IMG/VR virus record: IMGVR_UViG_3300042561_000324
Span: 1-50,870 of that record
From: a virus
DNA length: 50,870 nucleotides
Reading direction: 5' to 3' (one strand)
Under the pieces are notes generated by a model. The model saw only the letters and a list, made by a program, of their open reading frames with translations. It did no database searches and was not told the origin of the DNA. The position numbers and the translations under genes are program-made. Positions within the stretch are counted from its first letter, which is position 1. Each line of letters starts with the position of its first letter. This document shows positions 40,568 to 47,901 of the stretch, in pieces.

Positions 40568-41062
40568 ATCCAATCAAGTTCTAGCCGACTTGGGAGACTA
40601 ATTTTCAAACTGAAAAATGGGTCTGTTGTAGTCGGCTAGCTACGACAGGCCCAATTTCTTTGCCACCATTGGATCGTGTAATCGACGGGGATGCGTGAAG
40701 GACGCACCGAGACATAGGTCTGCAAATTTCGACGAAGGGATGGAGATAGAACGGCAATGACAATCCTGCTATCTTAATAGGCCAGCAATGGCGACTTCCG
40801 ATCAGGCTACGATAACAGCCAAGTGTAGGCAAAGGACAGCCATCGCACGAGGATCGGTTAAGCGAAAGGTGACTACGCTCAGACGAAACGTATGATTCAT
40901 TCGGCAAGTTTTCCCAAATTTTCTTGGGAGACTTGTCGCTCTGGTTCGGTCTCACCGAAACGCAGGAGATTCATTGATCTCCGAGTAGAATATATTCTGA
41001 ATAGTTTCAGATTGGTTTAGATAACAAAAAAACCAGAAAGGAATTTCTTCCAATCTGGTTTT
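40568..41062 (+). ncRNA. Candidate large structured RNA with pseudoknot (about 490 nt)
   Basis: A non-coding transcription unit with its own promoter and terminator. CTAGCCGACT (40581-40590) pairs perfectly with AGTCGGCTAG (40630-40639), which lies in the loop of GGGTCTGT/ACAGGCCC (40619-40626 with 40645-40652): a pseudoknot. Other stems: 40602-40616, 40692-40706, 40744-40774, GCCA-GCAA-TGGC (40781-40792), CCGATC/GATCGG (40798-40857), a two-part stem 40905-40935, TTCGGT/ACCGAA (40945-40959), GGAGAT/ATCTCC (40965-40982) and 40997-41010. CTTGGGAGACT occurs near both ends. It is not recognisable as tmRNA, RNase P, 6S or a tRNA array. The ends are predicted. Confidence 0.65.
41029..41062. terminator. 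Bidirectional terminator between the RNA and the helicase gene
   Basis: AAAACCAGA pairs with TCTGGTTTT (9 bp), with inner GGAA/TTCC, and A-runs or T-runs on both sides. It can end the rightward RNA and the leftward helicase operon, which stops at 41083. Confidence 0.8.
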
Positions 41063-41082
41063 AAGTTTAAGTGAAACTGGTT

Positions 41083-42711
41083 TTAAATCAGATTCTCTTC
41101 TTCATCTTTTGGAGCTAGTGAGATAGTCCCGTCAATTTCTCCATCGTTCAGCGTGTCCATACGCTTTAGCTTCTCGTCTAGCTTTTCGCAGATGGATTCC
41201 TCGATAGGAACACCCGCCGCGTAGATGAGATACTGGATCGACTTGGACTTACCGCCTGCCCTGTGGACTCGACCCAATACTTGTTTGAGATCGAACACGC
41301 TAGGCGAAGGCATGATTAGCGCAACCCGTGAGTGATTGCCATTGAGATCGTGGAGGTTCAAACCTTCCCGCGATGCCTGTATAATCCCAATAATGACTCT
41401 CGACTTATCATTCTGGAACGAATCAATCTTGCCTCTACGCTCAATCTCGTTCTGTCCTCCGTAGATGGCGCAATCGGTCTTGAGTTCTTCCATGAGCCAT
41501 TCACGGGTCTCGGTGTAGTTCACCGCGATGAAGACAGAGTTACCTTCTTCGATTAGATCACGCGCCATTGCCGCCACCGCTGGAGCCTTGAGCATTTCGA
41601 TTCTCTGTCTTGCTCTAGTCTGTTCTGCTAGGACATTTGCCGAGAAATTTTCCTGCATCCGCAACTCTTCGATTCGGTTGCAAAGGTCTTCATACTCATT
41701 GGCAATCTTCTTTGCGTTATCCATGTCGAAGGCTTTCGCCTTGATGAGCGTTTCGGGGAACGCATCGCCAAGGTCAGAGTGCCTCAACCGATTACCCTTT
41801 TCGGGGTAGATTCGGCTATGGAGTTTCTTCAATACTGAATTGCCTCCTGTGAACTGCATTCCGAAGCGGGTCTTCCTGCACCCGTTCTGTGATAGGAATC
41901 GGAAGTAGTCCTTCCCACCTTGGTGAAGGCCGAGGAACTGCCCGATTGCCCACAACTTTGTAGGATCGTCGGCAATGGTAGCAGAGAGAGCAATCGCAGG
42001 GATGTTCTGGATAACCGAATCACGGACTAGGAAAGCGTTCTGGGTAGCTTCACCTTTGCCTCTGTGAACTTCATCGAACACTAGCAGAACATCTTCGGGC
42101 AGCATGAAGCGGAAGGACTTTTTATTATCATCCGTCCAGCGTCCCATCTGACTCTTGCCAGTTTTGGCCCATTCCCATCCGCAGATTTCAAACACCTCGA
42201 CGCCCATCATTTTCGCGGCGCGATGCCAGTCTGTTGTGATAGGTTTGGGGCAGACTACCGCAACCCGCTTGCCAAGCTCACGGGCGATGCCGAGGGCGCA
42301 GAAGGTTTTTCCTACACCTGTGGAATGTCCGAGCAAGACTCGATTGTATTTATTCATCGAAGCAACACCCATCTGGACGGAGGTTTGCTGGTATTCAAAC
42401 AAACCTTCGGGGTGGAGAAGCGGAATCAGATCAAGCTCGGCGACCGCTTCGACTTGGTTATCGGAAACGATTATCTGCTTGAACTTGAGGTCTTCCGTTG
42501 ACCACCAAGACAAACCCCACTCTTCGCGGAACTTGCCTAGGGTGATCCCGGCTTTAGACATCTGCTCTTTGAAAAGTTCTTTGTCCTCGCGGTAGACCTT
42601 CCAAAACTGGTCGGTGATCGGAGCCTTCTTTAGAAGCCGAACTCCGCGTTTAGTGTTTAGCTGAATGGGATGCGACCATTCAACTGTTGCCATCAAATCG
42701 TGGATGTTCAT
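41083..42711 (-). CDS. SNF2/DEAD-like helicase
   Basis: A 542-aa superfamily-2 helicase/translocase. Motif I is GHSTGVGKT (128-136), motif II FDEVH (212-216), motif III around ALSATI, and the C-terminal lobe carries QVLGRVHRAG (motif VI, QxxGRxxR). The N-terminal 85 residues are not conserved in type. The substrate is unknown: DNA remodelling, replication-fork handling or counter-defence. It is the last gene of a leftward operon that ends at the shared terminator. Confidence 0.88.
   Translation of the reverse strand: MNIHDLMATVEWSHPIQLNTKRGVRLLKKAPITDQFWKVYREDKELFKEQMSKAGITLGKFREEWGLSWWSTEDLKFKQIIVSDNQVEAVAELDLIPLLHPEGLFEYQQTSVQMGVASMNKYNRVLLGHSTGVGKTFCALGIARELGKRVAVVCPKPITTDWHRAAKMMGVEVFEICGWEWAKTGKSQMGRWTDDNKKSFRFMLPEDVLLVFDEVHRGKGEATQNAFLVRDSVIQNIPAIALSATIADDPTKLWAIGQFLGLHQGGKDYFRFLSQNGCRKTRFGMQFTGGNSVLKKLHSRIYPEKGNRLRHSDLGDAFPETLIKAKAFDMDNAKKIANEYEDLCNRIEELRMQENFSANVLAEQTRARQRIEMLKAPAVAAMARDLIEEGNSVFIAVNYTETREWLMEELKTDCAIYGGQNEIERRGKIDSFQNDKSRVIIGIIQASREGLNLHDLNGNHSRVALIMPSPSVFDLKQVLGRVHRAGGKSKSIQYLIYAAGVPIEESICEKLDEKLKRMDTLNDGEIDGTISLAPKDEEENLI
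42458..42473. promoter_or_regulatory. Near-match palindrome (CGATT half), inside the helicase gene
   Basis: TTATCGGAAACGATTA, one mismatch in the right half of the core. It lies in helicase coding sequence and is probably weaker than exact sites. Confidence 0.35.
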
Positions 42712-43286
42712 TTTTCGATTTCAGAAATGAGTTGAGCAAGTTGCCCTGCTGTCAATTCACAAGGGCGACGAATGATAACCTTCTTACCTCTCACTTGGTA
42801 GAGAGCAGAAGGCGATTGAAGAACATCTTTTATTTCAGCAATGCTACGCTTGTCTTCAAGGTAAGCTCTTTGCGCTCCAATAGACCTGACTTGATCGCCG
42901 TCGAATGCTTGCTTGCATTGTGCGGTTGTCATGTTTTCTGGCTTAACCATGAGAGTTGAGGATTCCTTTCCTTGAATGACAAGCAACTCAACAGAACCCT
43001 CAATGATTCGTTTTTGCTCGGAGTATGGCAAACGAATTAGATGACGGGCCGCTGGATAGTCTGCCACCAATAGGCGAGGGAATAATTGCTTACGGCCTAA
43101 TTGCTCAAAGCGCGTCACAATATCTTCAGTCAGAAATTCCGAGGCTTCTGCAATTTCTTGAATCGTCATGTTCTGGTTATCCAAAAGGTTGACGATGATT
43201 TCTCCTGCTTTTGACCAGCACTCAATGCCTTGAGCAACGAGGCTGACGAATTCATTTACTTGGTTGTTTTGTATTTCGGTATTCAT
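42708..43286 (-). CDS. Hypothetical HTH-like protein
   Basis: A 192-aa protein. Residues 38-75 (MTIQEIAEASEFLTEDIVTR onward) look like a helix-turn-helix, and the LFPRLLVADYPAARHLIRLP region is typical of phage DNA-binding proteins with ParB/KorB-like HTH. It overlaps the helicase start by 4 nt. Its leader on the minus strand is the A/C-rich AACCAAAACCAAATAAATAA, with no Shine-Dalgarno. Possibly a regulator of this operon. Confidence 0.55.
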   Translation of the reverse strand: MNTEIQNNQVNEFVSLVAQGIECWSKAGEIIVNLLDNQNMTIQEIAEASEFLTEDIVTRFEQLGRKQLFPRLLVADYPAARHLIRLPYSEQKRIIEGSVELLVIQGKESSTLMVKPENMTTAQCKQAFDGDQVRSIGAQRAYLEDKRSIAEIKDVLQSPSALYQVRGKKVIIRRPCELTAGQLAQLISEIEK

Positions 43287-43291
43287 TTTAT

Positions 43292-43963
43292 TTATTTGGT
43301 TTTGGTTTTATTCAGATGCGCTATTGCACCTAAAGTTTTGAAGAAAAGAATCGTTGATTCTTTAATTGGTTTAAGTTTTTTCAGTTTTCTGGCGGCGGAT
43401 TTTACGATTGATAATTTTGATATGAAATTATCTGAATCCATAAACTCGCGGTGATCTTTAATCCTATAAATTTCTGCAATTTGACCAGAAATAAATGCGG
43501 TTTTTAACTTTGCTGTAAATAGCTGATGATTCGGCCCGTCTCCCGCAATAAATATCCCATCTTTATTTTTTGGAATACGGCGAAAAATCCATGGACGAGT
43601 TGAATATGTAGATTCTTTAACCTCCCTCCATTGCCACACTAATCCGGTAGATGGACAGATGTATGGAGGATTGCAAACTTGAACTTCTGTAATCTCGCCA
43701 AGAAGTCTATTGTAATGGTCAACTGGCTCCTCAAAATCAGATGGCTCAACGCTTTTATCAAAAGCATAGTTAGACCTTCGATAAACCTTTTTATCTGGTG
43801 CGTTGATATAAGGCACAACCTCACTTGCTCGGAATGACGGGTATGGTGCGTCACCCCAATCTGATCTTGATCGTTGAGAGGCTACGCGCTCACCATCTTT
43901 GAATATTACCCTATCGTAATGAACATATGTGTTGGCAAACCTTGGGAATAGAATCAACTTCAT
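43292..43963 (-). CDS. Hypothetical protein
   Basis: A 223-aa protein, rich in aromatic and Arg residues, ending in a basic Lys/Arg tail (ARKLKKLKPIKE). It contains NPPY (near residue 104), but no SAM-binding FxGxG motif is visible, so I do not call it a methyltransferase. It is one of three unknowns ahead of the helicase. The function may be in DNA or protein binding. Confidence 0.5.
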   Translation of the reverse strand: MKLILFPRFANTYVHYDRVIFKDGERVASQRSRSDWGDAPYPSFRASEVVPYINAPDKKVYRRSNYAFDKSVEPSDFEEPVDHYNRLLGEITEVQVCNPPYICPSTGLVWQWREVKESTYSTRPWIFRRIPKNKDGIFIAGDGPNHQLFTAKLKTAFISGQIAEIYRIKDHREFMDSDNFISKLSIVKSAARKLKKLKPIKESTILFFKTLGAIAHLNKTKTK

Positions 43964-44142
43964 TTGATCTTCTTCGCCTCCTTAAGAGCATCCCTGCATT
44001 GCGCGGCCAGAAGCGAATCTGTGGAACCATAGGCATCGACTACGGCTTGGAGGGCTTGGACGCATTTAGTAAGAGCAGGGTTAGCCAGATAGGTTTCATG
44101 CACACGGAAGGGTTTTTGTCTATGGATTGCGTAGGTTCTCAT
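43960..44142 (-). CDS. Small hypothetical protein
   Basis: A 60-aa basic helical protein with the QALQAVVDAYGSTDSLLAAQ region. It overlaps its neighbours on both sides by 4 nt, so it is translationally coupled in the helicase operon. No family recognised. Confidence 0.5.
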   Translation of the reverse strand: MRTYAIHRQKPFRVHETYLANPALTKCVQALQAVVDAYGSTDSLLAAQCRDALKEAKKIK

Positions 44143-44279
44143 TTCTTGGATTTCTTGGGTTGCGGTTTAGGATAGACCGAAGAACGGAACTTCGGCACAT
44201 TGTTATCGCAGTTGCGAATGATTCTGATATAAGCCTCCGGTGGGAGGCAGGTTGGTTGGTCTTTTTCTGTTGCGCTCAT
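44139..44279 (-). CDS. Small hypothetical protein, first gene of the helicase operon
   Basis: A 46-aa protein starting MSATEKDQPTCLPPEAY. The start is preceded on the minus strand by AACAACCAAAACCAAACCA, the A/C-rich leader found before other genes here. It overlaps the next gene by 4 nt. The basic tail is PKPQPKKSKK. It is divergent from the 44353 gene. Confidence 0.55.
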   Translation of the reverse strand: MSATEKDQPTCLPPEAYIRIIRNCDNNVPKFRSSVYPKPQPKKSKK

Positions 44280-44317
44280 TGGTTTGGTTTTGGTTGTTGT
44301 GTTGTGGAGGGAAATTG

Positions 44318-44345
44318 TTGACAAAATGGCTTGCGTTTGTAAATA
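44318..44345 (+). promoter_or_regulatory. Promoter giving a leaderless mRNA for the 44353 gene
   Basis: TTGACA (44318-44323), 16-nt spacer, TAAATA (44340-44345). The ATG at 44353 lies 7 bp beyond the -10 box, about where transcription should begin, so the message would have no leader. Confidence 0.55.
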
Positions 44346-44352
44346 GTCAGCT

Positions 44353-44937
44353 ATGAACAAAACACCCGAATTGAATAGCGAAACGCTAGGCCGTGGAAGG
44401 CGCAAGAAATGGGACATGGATAAGATTGAACAGTTATTCATGGGCGGCGCGGAGATGTCGGACATTCTGAAATTGCCAGAGTTTAGTAAGATGAGCAGGT
44501 TCTACCTCAAGAACTGCATGGTTAAAGGAAAGTGGATCGACAAACGAAAGAAGCTCCGCGAATCCGTTGCAAATATCGTCGCCCCGAAGATGGAGGACTT
44601 GATGGCCGTGGAAACATCTGCGCATTATCAGTTTATGCTCAAGCAGATCGCGGAGGAACGTGCGCAAATTGACAGCAGATACAAATCGGGAAACATTAAA
44701 GACCAGTCCGCAAGGTTGGATGTTCTGGCGCAATATGAGAAAATGGCGACCCGTGCGTTGGGGTTGGATGAGAATAATATGCACGATAGAAAAGGTTTAA
44801 GCGTAAACGCAATGATTTCGCTTCATGTGGAAGGGCCGCGAAAAGCCGTGGAAGGAACAGTTGTATCCGCTGAATATGTCAAAGTGGAAAATCATGGCGA
44901 AAAAGTGGAGGAATCGGAAACGGAGAAATCAGAGTAG
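44353..44937 (+). CDS. Terminase small subunit candidate
   Basis: A 194-aa protein. The front (RGRRKKWDMDKIEQLFMGG, then EMSDILKLPEFSKMSRFYL) has the layout of a small-terminase HTH with a KGKWIDKRKKL basic helix, then a central helical oligomerisation core (KMEDLMAVETSAHYQFMLKQ onward) and an acidic tail (EKVEESETEKSE). No small-terminase gene is next to terL, and this is the best candidate. It could also be another DNA-binding regulator. Confidence 0.5.
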   Translation: MNKTPELNSETLGRGRRKKWDMDKIEQLFMGGAEMSDILKLPEFSKMSRFYLKNCMVKGKWIDKRKKLRESVANIVAPKMEDLMAVETSAHYQFMLKQIAEERAQIDSRYKSGNIKDQSARLDVLAQYEKMATRALGLDENNMHDRKGLSVNAMISLHVEGPRKAVEGTVVSAEYVKVENHGEKVEESETEKSE

Positions 44938-45093
44938 TGTGGAGGGAATTATCGGAAACGATGAAAGCCGCAGGAATGCGCGGGAGTGGAAGGGAAGGGA
45001 AAGGGTAGGGACATGGAAAGAAAACGCAAATGCGGGGCGATTAGAGAGAAGCAGGGAGACGGATAGAACGAAACCCCGCTTTGTGTGGATGGA
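44938..45093. other. Intergenic region between 44353 and 45094 genes
   Basis: This 156-bp stretch is purine-rich on the plus strand and contains a degenerate palindrome (44949-44964) and possible pairing of GCGGGG with CCCCGC (about 45030-45080). I see no credible gene and no clean terminator. Confidence 0.4.
44949..44964. promoter_or_regulatory. Near-match palindrome (CGATG half)
   Basis: TTATCGGAAACGATGA, one mismatch in the core. It lies just after the 44353 gene. Confidence 0.35.
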
Positions 45094-45444
45094 TTAGAAA
45101 CTCGAAACAATGATCCCGCCGGAAAACTCGATTAGTTGCCCATGGTCTTGAATATATTCGCGGATTTTGTCGTCGAGCGTATCATCGTCGGCGTCATAGT
45201 CACATTTCACATCGTCACGCCAATTGTCTCCCGAGAAATAATCCTCCGCCCAATCCGTCAGGGAATCATGTTCGGAAAAGTCACAACGAATTGCGACAGG
45301 ATCAAATTCCATTTCTTCCCCTGTGGAATCTTCAAGTTCCTCCAAGTATTCGACAAGGGCATAAGCCCCAAGGCGAGAGAAAGAGGAGTTTTCGTCATTG
45401 GCGAGGATTTCGGCGGCGTGTGAGGTTGTCAATGTGGTTTTCAT
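45094..45444 (-). CDS. Conserved acidic phage protein
   Basis: A 116-aa, very acidic protein. YALVEYLEELEDSTGEEMEF, then DPVAIRCDFSEHDSL resembles a conserved but unnamed family of mobile-element proteins. The high Asp/Glu content would suit a DNA-mimic or nuclease inhibitor, but that is speculation. The minus-strand leader is A/C-rich (AACCAAAAACCAATAG). Confidence 0.6.
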   Translation of the reverse strand: MKTTLTTSHAAEILANDENSSFSRLGAYALVEYLEELEDSTGEEMEFDPVAIRCDFSEHDSLTDWAEDYFSGDNWRDDVKCDYDADDDTLDDKIREYIQDHGQLIEFSGGIIVSSF

Positions 45445-45499
45445 TTTATGTGTATTCTATTGGTTTTTGGTTTGATGTTCTGGAGAGGAACAAAGGTTT

Positions 45500-45658
45500 T
45501 CAGAGTTCGGGGTTTAGGTAAACAGCAAGCGCACCCAAGGCAACAAAGCCAGCGAAGCCAAGCAAAGCCGGAATCGGGCCAAGGACAAGGGTAAACGCGC
45601 AGCCCATACCAAGAGAAGCAAGGGAGGCGAACGCGAGAAGTGATGAAAGGATTTTCAT
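45500..45658 (-). CDS. Small membrane protein
   Basis: A 52-aa protein (start MKILSSLLAF) with two adjoining hydrophobic spans (residues 3-28 and 31-48). Cys 20 follows GMG, not a standard lipobox, so I prefer a two-span membrane protein. It lies near other small leftward genes and may be a superinfection or membrane factor. Confidence 0.5.
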   Translation of the reverse strand: MKILSSLLAFASLASLGMGCAFTLVLGPIPALLGFAGFVALGALAVYLNPEL

Positions 45659-45662
45659 GGGA

Positions 45663-46088
45663 TCAGGAAAGGATGGATTTCGCGGACTCCACAAGGGAAG
45701 AATAGAAAGATTCACAACAAGCATCTTCCCATGCTTGGCACAACTCATCTTGCGCCTCAACGAATTCGGGCGTGTCTTGCCAATCTTCACCGAATAACGA
45801 TTCCATGAGAGAAGCGGGAGTTTCAGAATCGGCCCATTCACCGGAAAGGTTGGGAGGCTCTGGCAACTCTCCGCCCTCATCATAAGCAGAAAGGAAGGAT
45901 TGCGCCGTTTCCTTCTCGCCTCTTGTCACTCGCCCGCCCCAATTATCTTGGGCGAACCATTCGGCGGAGTTTGACCCTGCTATTGCGCCAAGGCGTTCGG
46001 CTTCCTTCTCCGCAAGATGCAGGTCTTTCTCAATTGCGTTTGCCATGGAATTGGCGTTGATGATGTCGATTTGTGTTTGTGCTGTCAT
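45663..46088 (-). CDS. Hypothetical protein
   Basis: A 141-aa protein from the ATG at 46088 (MTAQTQIDIINANSMANAIE); upstream extension is not supported because the translation there is nonsense-like. It is acidic, with Trp-rich segments (AEWFAQDNWGGRV) and a Cys pair (EDACCESF). No known family. It is 5 bp from the small membrane gene. Confidence 0.5.
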   Translation of the reverse strand: MTAQTQIDIINANSMANAIEKDLHLAEKEAERLGAIAGSNSAEWFAQDNWGGRVTRGEKETAQSFLSAYDEGGELPEPPNLSGEWADSETPASLMESLFGEDWQDTPEFVEAQDELCQAWEDACCESFYSSLVESAKSILS

Positions 46089-46149
46089 AGAATTATGTTG
46101 TTTAATTTTAATAGGTTGATGTTGATTCTGGTATTTTCTGCCTAGCTGC

Positions 46150-46317
46150 CTAGCGTGCATTTTCCATCTTGGTGATCTTTGACTTAAGCGCACGAATTTT
46201 CGCCTGTTGTTCGACAATGGTGACTGTGGGAGCTTCACTAAATACCAGAGTGTGCAAATCATCGCGCATTCCGGCCAGCTTGGTTTTTAAGGCATGGATT
46301 TGATTTAGGTTTTTCAT
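46150..46317 (-). CDS. Small hypothetical coiled-coil protein
   Basis: A 55-aa protein from the ATG at 46317 (MKNLNQIHALKTKLAG). It is heptad-like (LKTKLAGMRDDLHTL, then IVEQQAKIRALKSKITKM) with two helices joined by SEAPTVT, probably a helical hairpin dimer. It is the first gene of the short leftward group below the C/A-rich non-coding region. Confidence 0.5.
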   Translation of the reverse strand: MKNLNQIHALKTKLAGMRDDLHTLVFSEAPTVTIVEQQAKIRALKSKITKMENAR

Positions 46318-46344
46318 GTGTGTTTTTCTAGTTGTTCGACACAT

Positions 46345-47252
46345 TCACATATTCAAATATGATGATGGGTCAGGTTTTTTTCGTGTATCCGCACACCGGA
46401 ATTTCTAGCGTGCGAAATTATTTTTTCTTCAAAGAGCGATTGTGAATTTACCCGCAGAGCCTCATTCAGAGCCGTTCCGCGAACATCACGGGACAAACAA
46501 TATCATTTTCCACTCGATTGTCCATATTTATTTTTCATTTATTTTCTAGCCATGCCTAGCAAGAATCGTGCCATGCTGTAAACACGCTATTGTTGACACA
46601 CACGCAAGCAAGACCCATGCCAAGCCATTTTGGGCGATGCAATGCCACTTTGCGCCAGTCTCAACAAGTGTCCGAAAACGCGGGAAAACACCGCAATTCC
46701 GGTTTTTTATTGAGACTAGGAAAAGCGTTCTATATATTCAAATAATCACCCAAAGCAATAGTTGCCAGCAATACCAGTTCCGCCAATCTCATCAGCAAAG
46801 CGAAACACGATTGCCAGCCAGCCAGCGCAATTGCGAATCCATCCAGGCACGATCCTGTCACACGATACCAGCAACGCCACACGATCCGGCACGCTCACCG
46901 ATCCGACATGATACAACGCCACACGCTCACGGATCACAGACATGGCAAGACATAGCACAGCACAGCGCACAGGCATGGCACGCATGGCGCAAAGGAATCT
47001 CTTTTATATAGGGAGGCCCGATGGCATCACCGGGCTGCCCCGCCATGCCCGACTCGCGCAGCTCCAAATGCGGAAAACCCCTCTTCCTAGAAAAACTGGT
47101 TATTTCCCTCTTTCTCCCTCTTTCGCCCTATGCAGCTACGCTGACCCATGCTTGTCTTCTGTTAATAAAATGTTGTAACCATCCTTTAGATTTTCCTGTG
47201 ATGGTTTTCTGTAATCTGGTTTCCTTTAATTATCGGTTACGATAACCATCCT
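46345..47252. other. Long non-coding region, origin candidate
   Basis: About 900 bp without a credible gene. The plus strand turns sharply C/A-rich at 46570-46990, with short repeats (CAACGCCACACG near 46874 and 46919; CACGCTCAC twice; CCAGCCAGC), beside an A/T-rich block (46520-46555). Other elements: inverted repeat AGTCTCAA/TTGAGACT (46657-46664 with 46710-46717), dyad CATATT-CA-AATATG (46348-46361), hairpin 47008-47027, a pyrimidine tract (47103-47129) and palindrome 16. The composition shift plus repeats suggest a replication origin or packaging-related site. Confidence 0.4.
47230..47245. promoter_or_regulatory. Palindrome 16 (GTTA centre), downstream of the 182-aa gene
   Basis: TTATCGGTTACGATAA, 7 bp after the stop of the 47253-47801 gene (minus strand). 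It is identical to palindrome 17 on the other side of that gene. Confidence 0.6.
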
Positions 47253-47801
47253 TTATTTCTCACAGGAGTAGATGGTATCTTGGAGTTTGAGTTTAGGGAT
47301 GATGGGGGTGGTGTAGCTATTATCTTGGAATGCTACTTTGTTTGTTGGTTGGATGGTTAGTCTTCCGTTGTCGAGTTCTATGAAGATGAATTCTTTGTCT
47401 TGGTCTGGGCTATCTGACCAGCCGTCGTTTAAGTGGGCGGTTGAGAATAGGTATTTACCTTTGTAGATGTTTTGGTTGATCTTTGCTGTTACTGGTAGCC
47501 CGGTTAGGATTTGGTTTTGTAGTATGGTAAAGTTGTATGAGTAGCAGTCCCAGAGTTGGGATTCTTCTATTCTCCATCCTTCTAGGGCGTTTTCTTTGAA
47601 TCTAACTGCGTTTGGTGGGATATTTCTGTAGAGTGCGCCGCCGTCTTTTAGGATGACGTTTATTCCCCATGCTCTGCTTGGTATACTAGTTATACCTACC
47701 CACATGGCTTCTACTGGCCCGATTGGCTTTTCGTGGGTATATTCGCTATCTATGTAGATGTAGCGGTGGGTTGGCAGTGCGCCGATTTTTGTGTAGTTCA
47801 T
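47253..47801 (-). CDS. Hypothetical protein flanked by palindromes
   Basis: A 182-aa protein, probably beta-rich with aromatic residues (RYIYIDSEYTHEKPIG, AMWVGITSIPSRAWG, LDNGRLTIQPTNKVAF). No catalytic motif or membrane span is seen. It is the last gene of the long leftward operon. Identical palindromes lie directly before its start and just after its stop. Confidence 0.55.
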   Translation of the reverse strand: MNYTKIGALPTHRYIYIDSEYTHEKPIGPVEAMWVGITSIPSRAWGINVILKDGGALYRNIPPNAVRFKENALEGWRIEESQLWDCYSYNFTILQNQILTGLPVTAKINQNIYKGKYLFSTAHLNDGWSDSPDQDKEFIFIELDNGRLTIQPTNKVAFQDNSYTTPIIPKLKLQDTIYSCEK

Positions 47802-47816
47802 TATCGGTTACGATAA
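47801..47816. promoter_or_regulatory. Palindrome 17 (GTTA centre), before the 182-aa gene
   Basis: TTATCGGTTACGATAA touches the start codon of the 47253-47801 gene on the minus strand. Confidence 0.6.
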
Positions 47817-47817
47817 T

Positions 47818-47901
47818 CTAGTCTCGGTTGATTTGGTTTAGTATGAAGCAGGCTGATACTATTGCCCAAGCTAGGGCTAGAGCTAGGAGTTGGTCATTCA
47901 T
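47818..47901 (-). CDS. Very small membrane peptide
   Basis: A 27-aa frame (MNDQLLALALAWAIVSACFI, then LNQINRD) with one hydrophobic span. It begins inside the upstream gene (8-bp overlap) and ends next to palindrome 17. Single-span peptides of this length are common in phage operons. Coding is plausible, not proven. Confidence 0.4.
   Translation of the reverse strand: MNDQLLALALAWAIVSACFILNQINRD

Noticed and set aside
40605-40955. 116-aa minus-strand frame inside the RNA region
   Set aside because: No leader, promoter or protein-like pattern; the region is better explained as a structured plus-strand RNA.
43640-43660. NPPY motif suggesting a DNA methyltransferase
   Set aside because: No SAM-binding motif or other methyltransferase pattern is visible in the 223-aa protein, so the tetrapeptide is probably chance.
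44825-45097. 90-aa plus-strand frame overlapping the end of the 44353 gene
   Set aside because: Very basic, low-complexity translation from purine-rich DNA; no start signal.
46568-47011. 147-aa plus-strand frame in the C/A-rich region
   Set aside because: Abnormal His/Gln/Ser/Cys content and repeats point to non-coding repeat DNA; no leader or start support.
47103-47129. Pyrimidine-rich tract with mirror symmetry (CCCTCTTTCTCCC), possible triplex DNA
   Set aside because: The mirror is only about 13-20 bp and interrupted; too short for a confident structural claim.
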